Positions 63,609-64,000 of a stretch of DNA of 64,000 bases are shown in pieces (the stretch's first letter is position 1; the number at the start of each line of letters is the position of its first letter). Origin of the DNA: Melampsora larici-populina 98AG31 (Eukaryota > Basidiomycota > Pucciniomycetes > Pucciniales > Melampsoraceae); the NCBI RefSeq assembly GCF_000204055.1, contig NW_006768776.1, forward strand, positions 270,105 through 334,104, in the 5' to 3' direction. The position numbers and the translations under genes were made by a program. A model generated the notes under the pieces. The model ran no database searches. It had not been told where the DNA came from and saw only the letters and a program-made list of their open reading frames with translations.

Positions 63609-64000
63609 AATCAAACTTGGCGCCTGGCTTCAGACATGAGAATCGTCTAGATTTCAGAAGCTCTTAGAACCTGCAATACCATCATTGAGGAAAAGACTCT
63701 ATGATTTCAAGACTTTAAACATTTTGCGAGTTGATAGCAAGAACCCCAGAAAGGTCCGAAGTGAAAACAAAGGAACAACGTTAATCTGGCGAGAAAAAGA
63801 ATGGAAACAGACCTATTAAGTTGATGAGTATGATAGAACAAAGCCATCGGAATTTCACAAACAGTAAAAAAACTTGAGTAACTCAATCACAACAGATGTG
63901 GGATAGCATTCCTTGATAAATCATAAAGCTAGCATTATAAGATACACAATGTTTTGTGTATGAATTGATATCTCATTCATCAGGTATAAACTCACCTACA

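Noticed and set aside
1..64000. tRNA and rRNA genes
   Set aside because: No cloverleaf with A and B boxes and no conserved rRNA stretches were recognised by eye; a covariance search would be needed to exclude them fully.

Overview
The window is eukaryotic. Genes carry many short spliceosomal introns (about 50-110 nt, GT...AG), coding density is low, and transposable elements are nested inside one another. The host genes (SigF-like NTF2-like proteins, a fungal LrgB-like carrier, a DUF7872-like secreted protein, small cysteine-rich secreted proteins) together with the transposon families suggest a rust fungus (Pucciniales, Puccinia-like). The genus assignment is an inference from family memory, not from a search.

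Layout. 1-3413 is an internally deleted Ty3/gypsy element on the minus strand with one LTR in the window. 3620-5073 is a multi-pass membrane protein gene (+). 5277-8139 is an intact 8-exon membrane protein gene, called gene A here (-). 8677-22010 is a nest of transposons. Its outer layer is a Mutator-like element whose spliced gene joins a zinc-binding domain, a transposase and a ubiquitin-protease-like domain. It is broken by a complete hAT element with 8-bp target duplications, by two MITEs and by an AT-rich repeat present twice. 24731-34144 is a paralogue of gene A (gene B), interrupted by a complete 6.5-kb Ty3/gypsy element with identical 349-bp LTRs and a 5-bp target duplication. 34641-37473 holds two tandem SigF-like NTF2-like genes (+).

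38131-50134 is the most ordinary host stretch: a BRAP2/ETP1-type E3 ubiquitin ligase (-), the splicing factor PHF5A (+), an LrgB-like membrane protein (-) and a DUF7872-like secreted protein (-), with a few doubtful small genes. 52131-60790 is mostly decayed repeats: a MITE, hAT remnants, and a LINE split by an 805-bp MITE with long inverted repeats. 60795 looks like a Helitron 3' terminus. 61402-62082 is a four-exon gene for a secreted cysteine-rich protein, a good effector candidate. Part of its upstream region is duplicated further right.

Exon structures were read by hand. Where exon lengths sum to a multiple of three with one open frame (gene A, both SigF-like genes, BRAP2, PHF5A, LrgB-like, the cysteine-rich protein) I am fairly confident of them. 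The paralogous block 5190-8676 versus 24640-25401 plus 31939-34647 is the most informative structure in the window, because the uninterrupted copy shows what the interrupted one looked like before the retrotransposon arrived.
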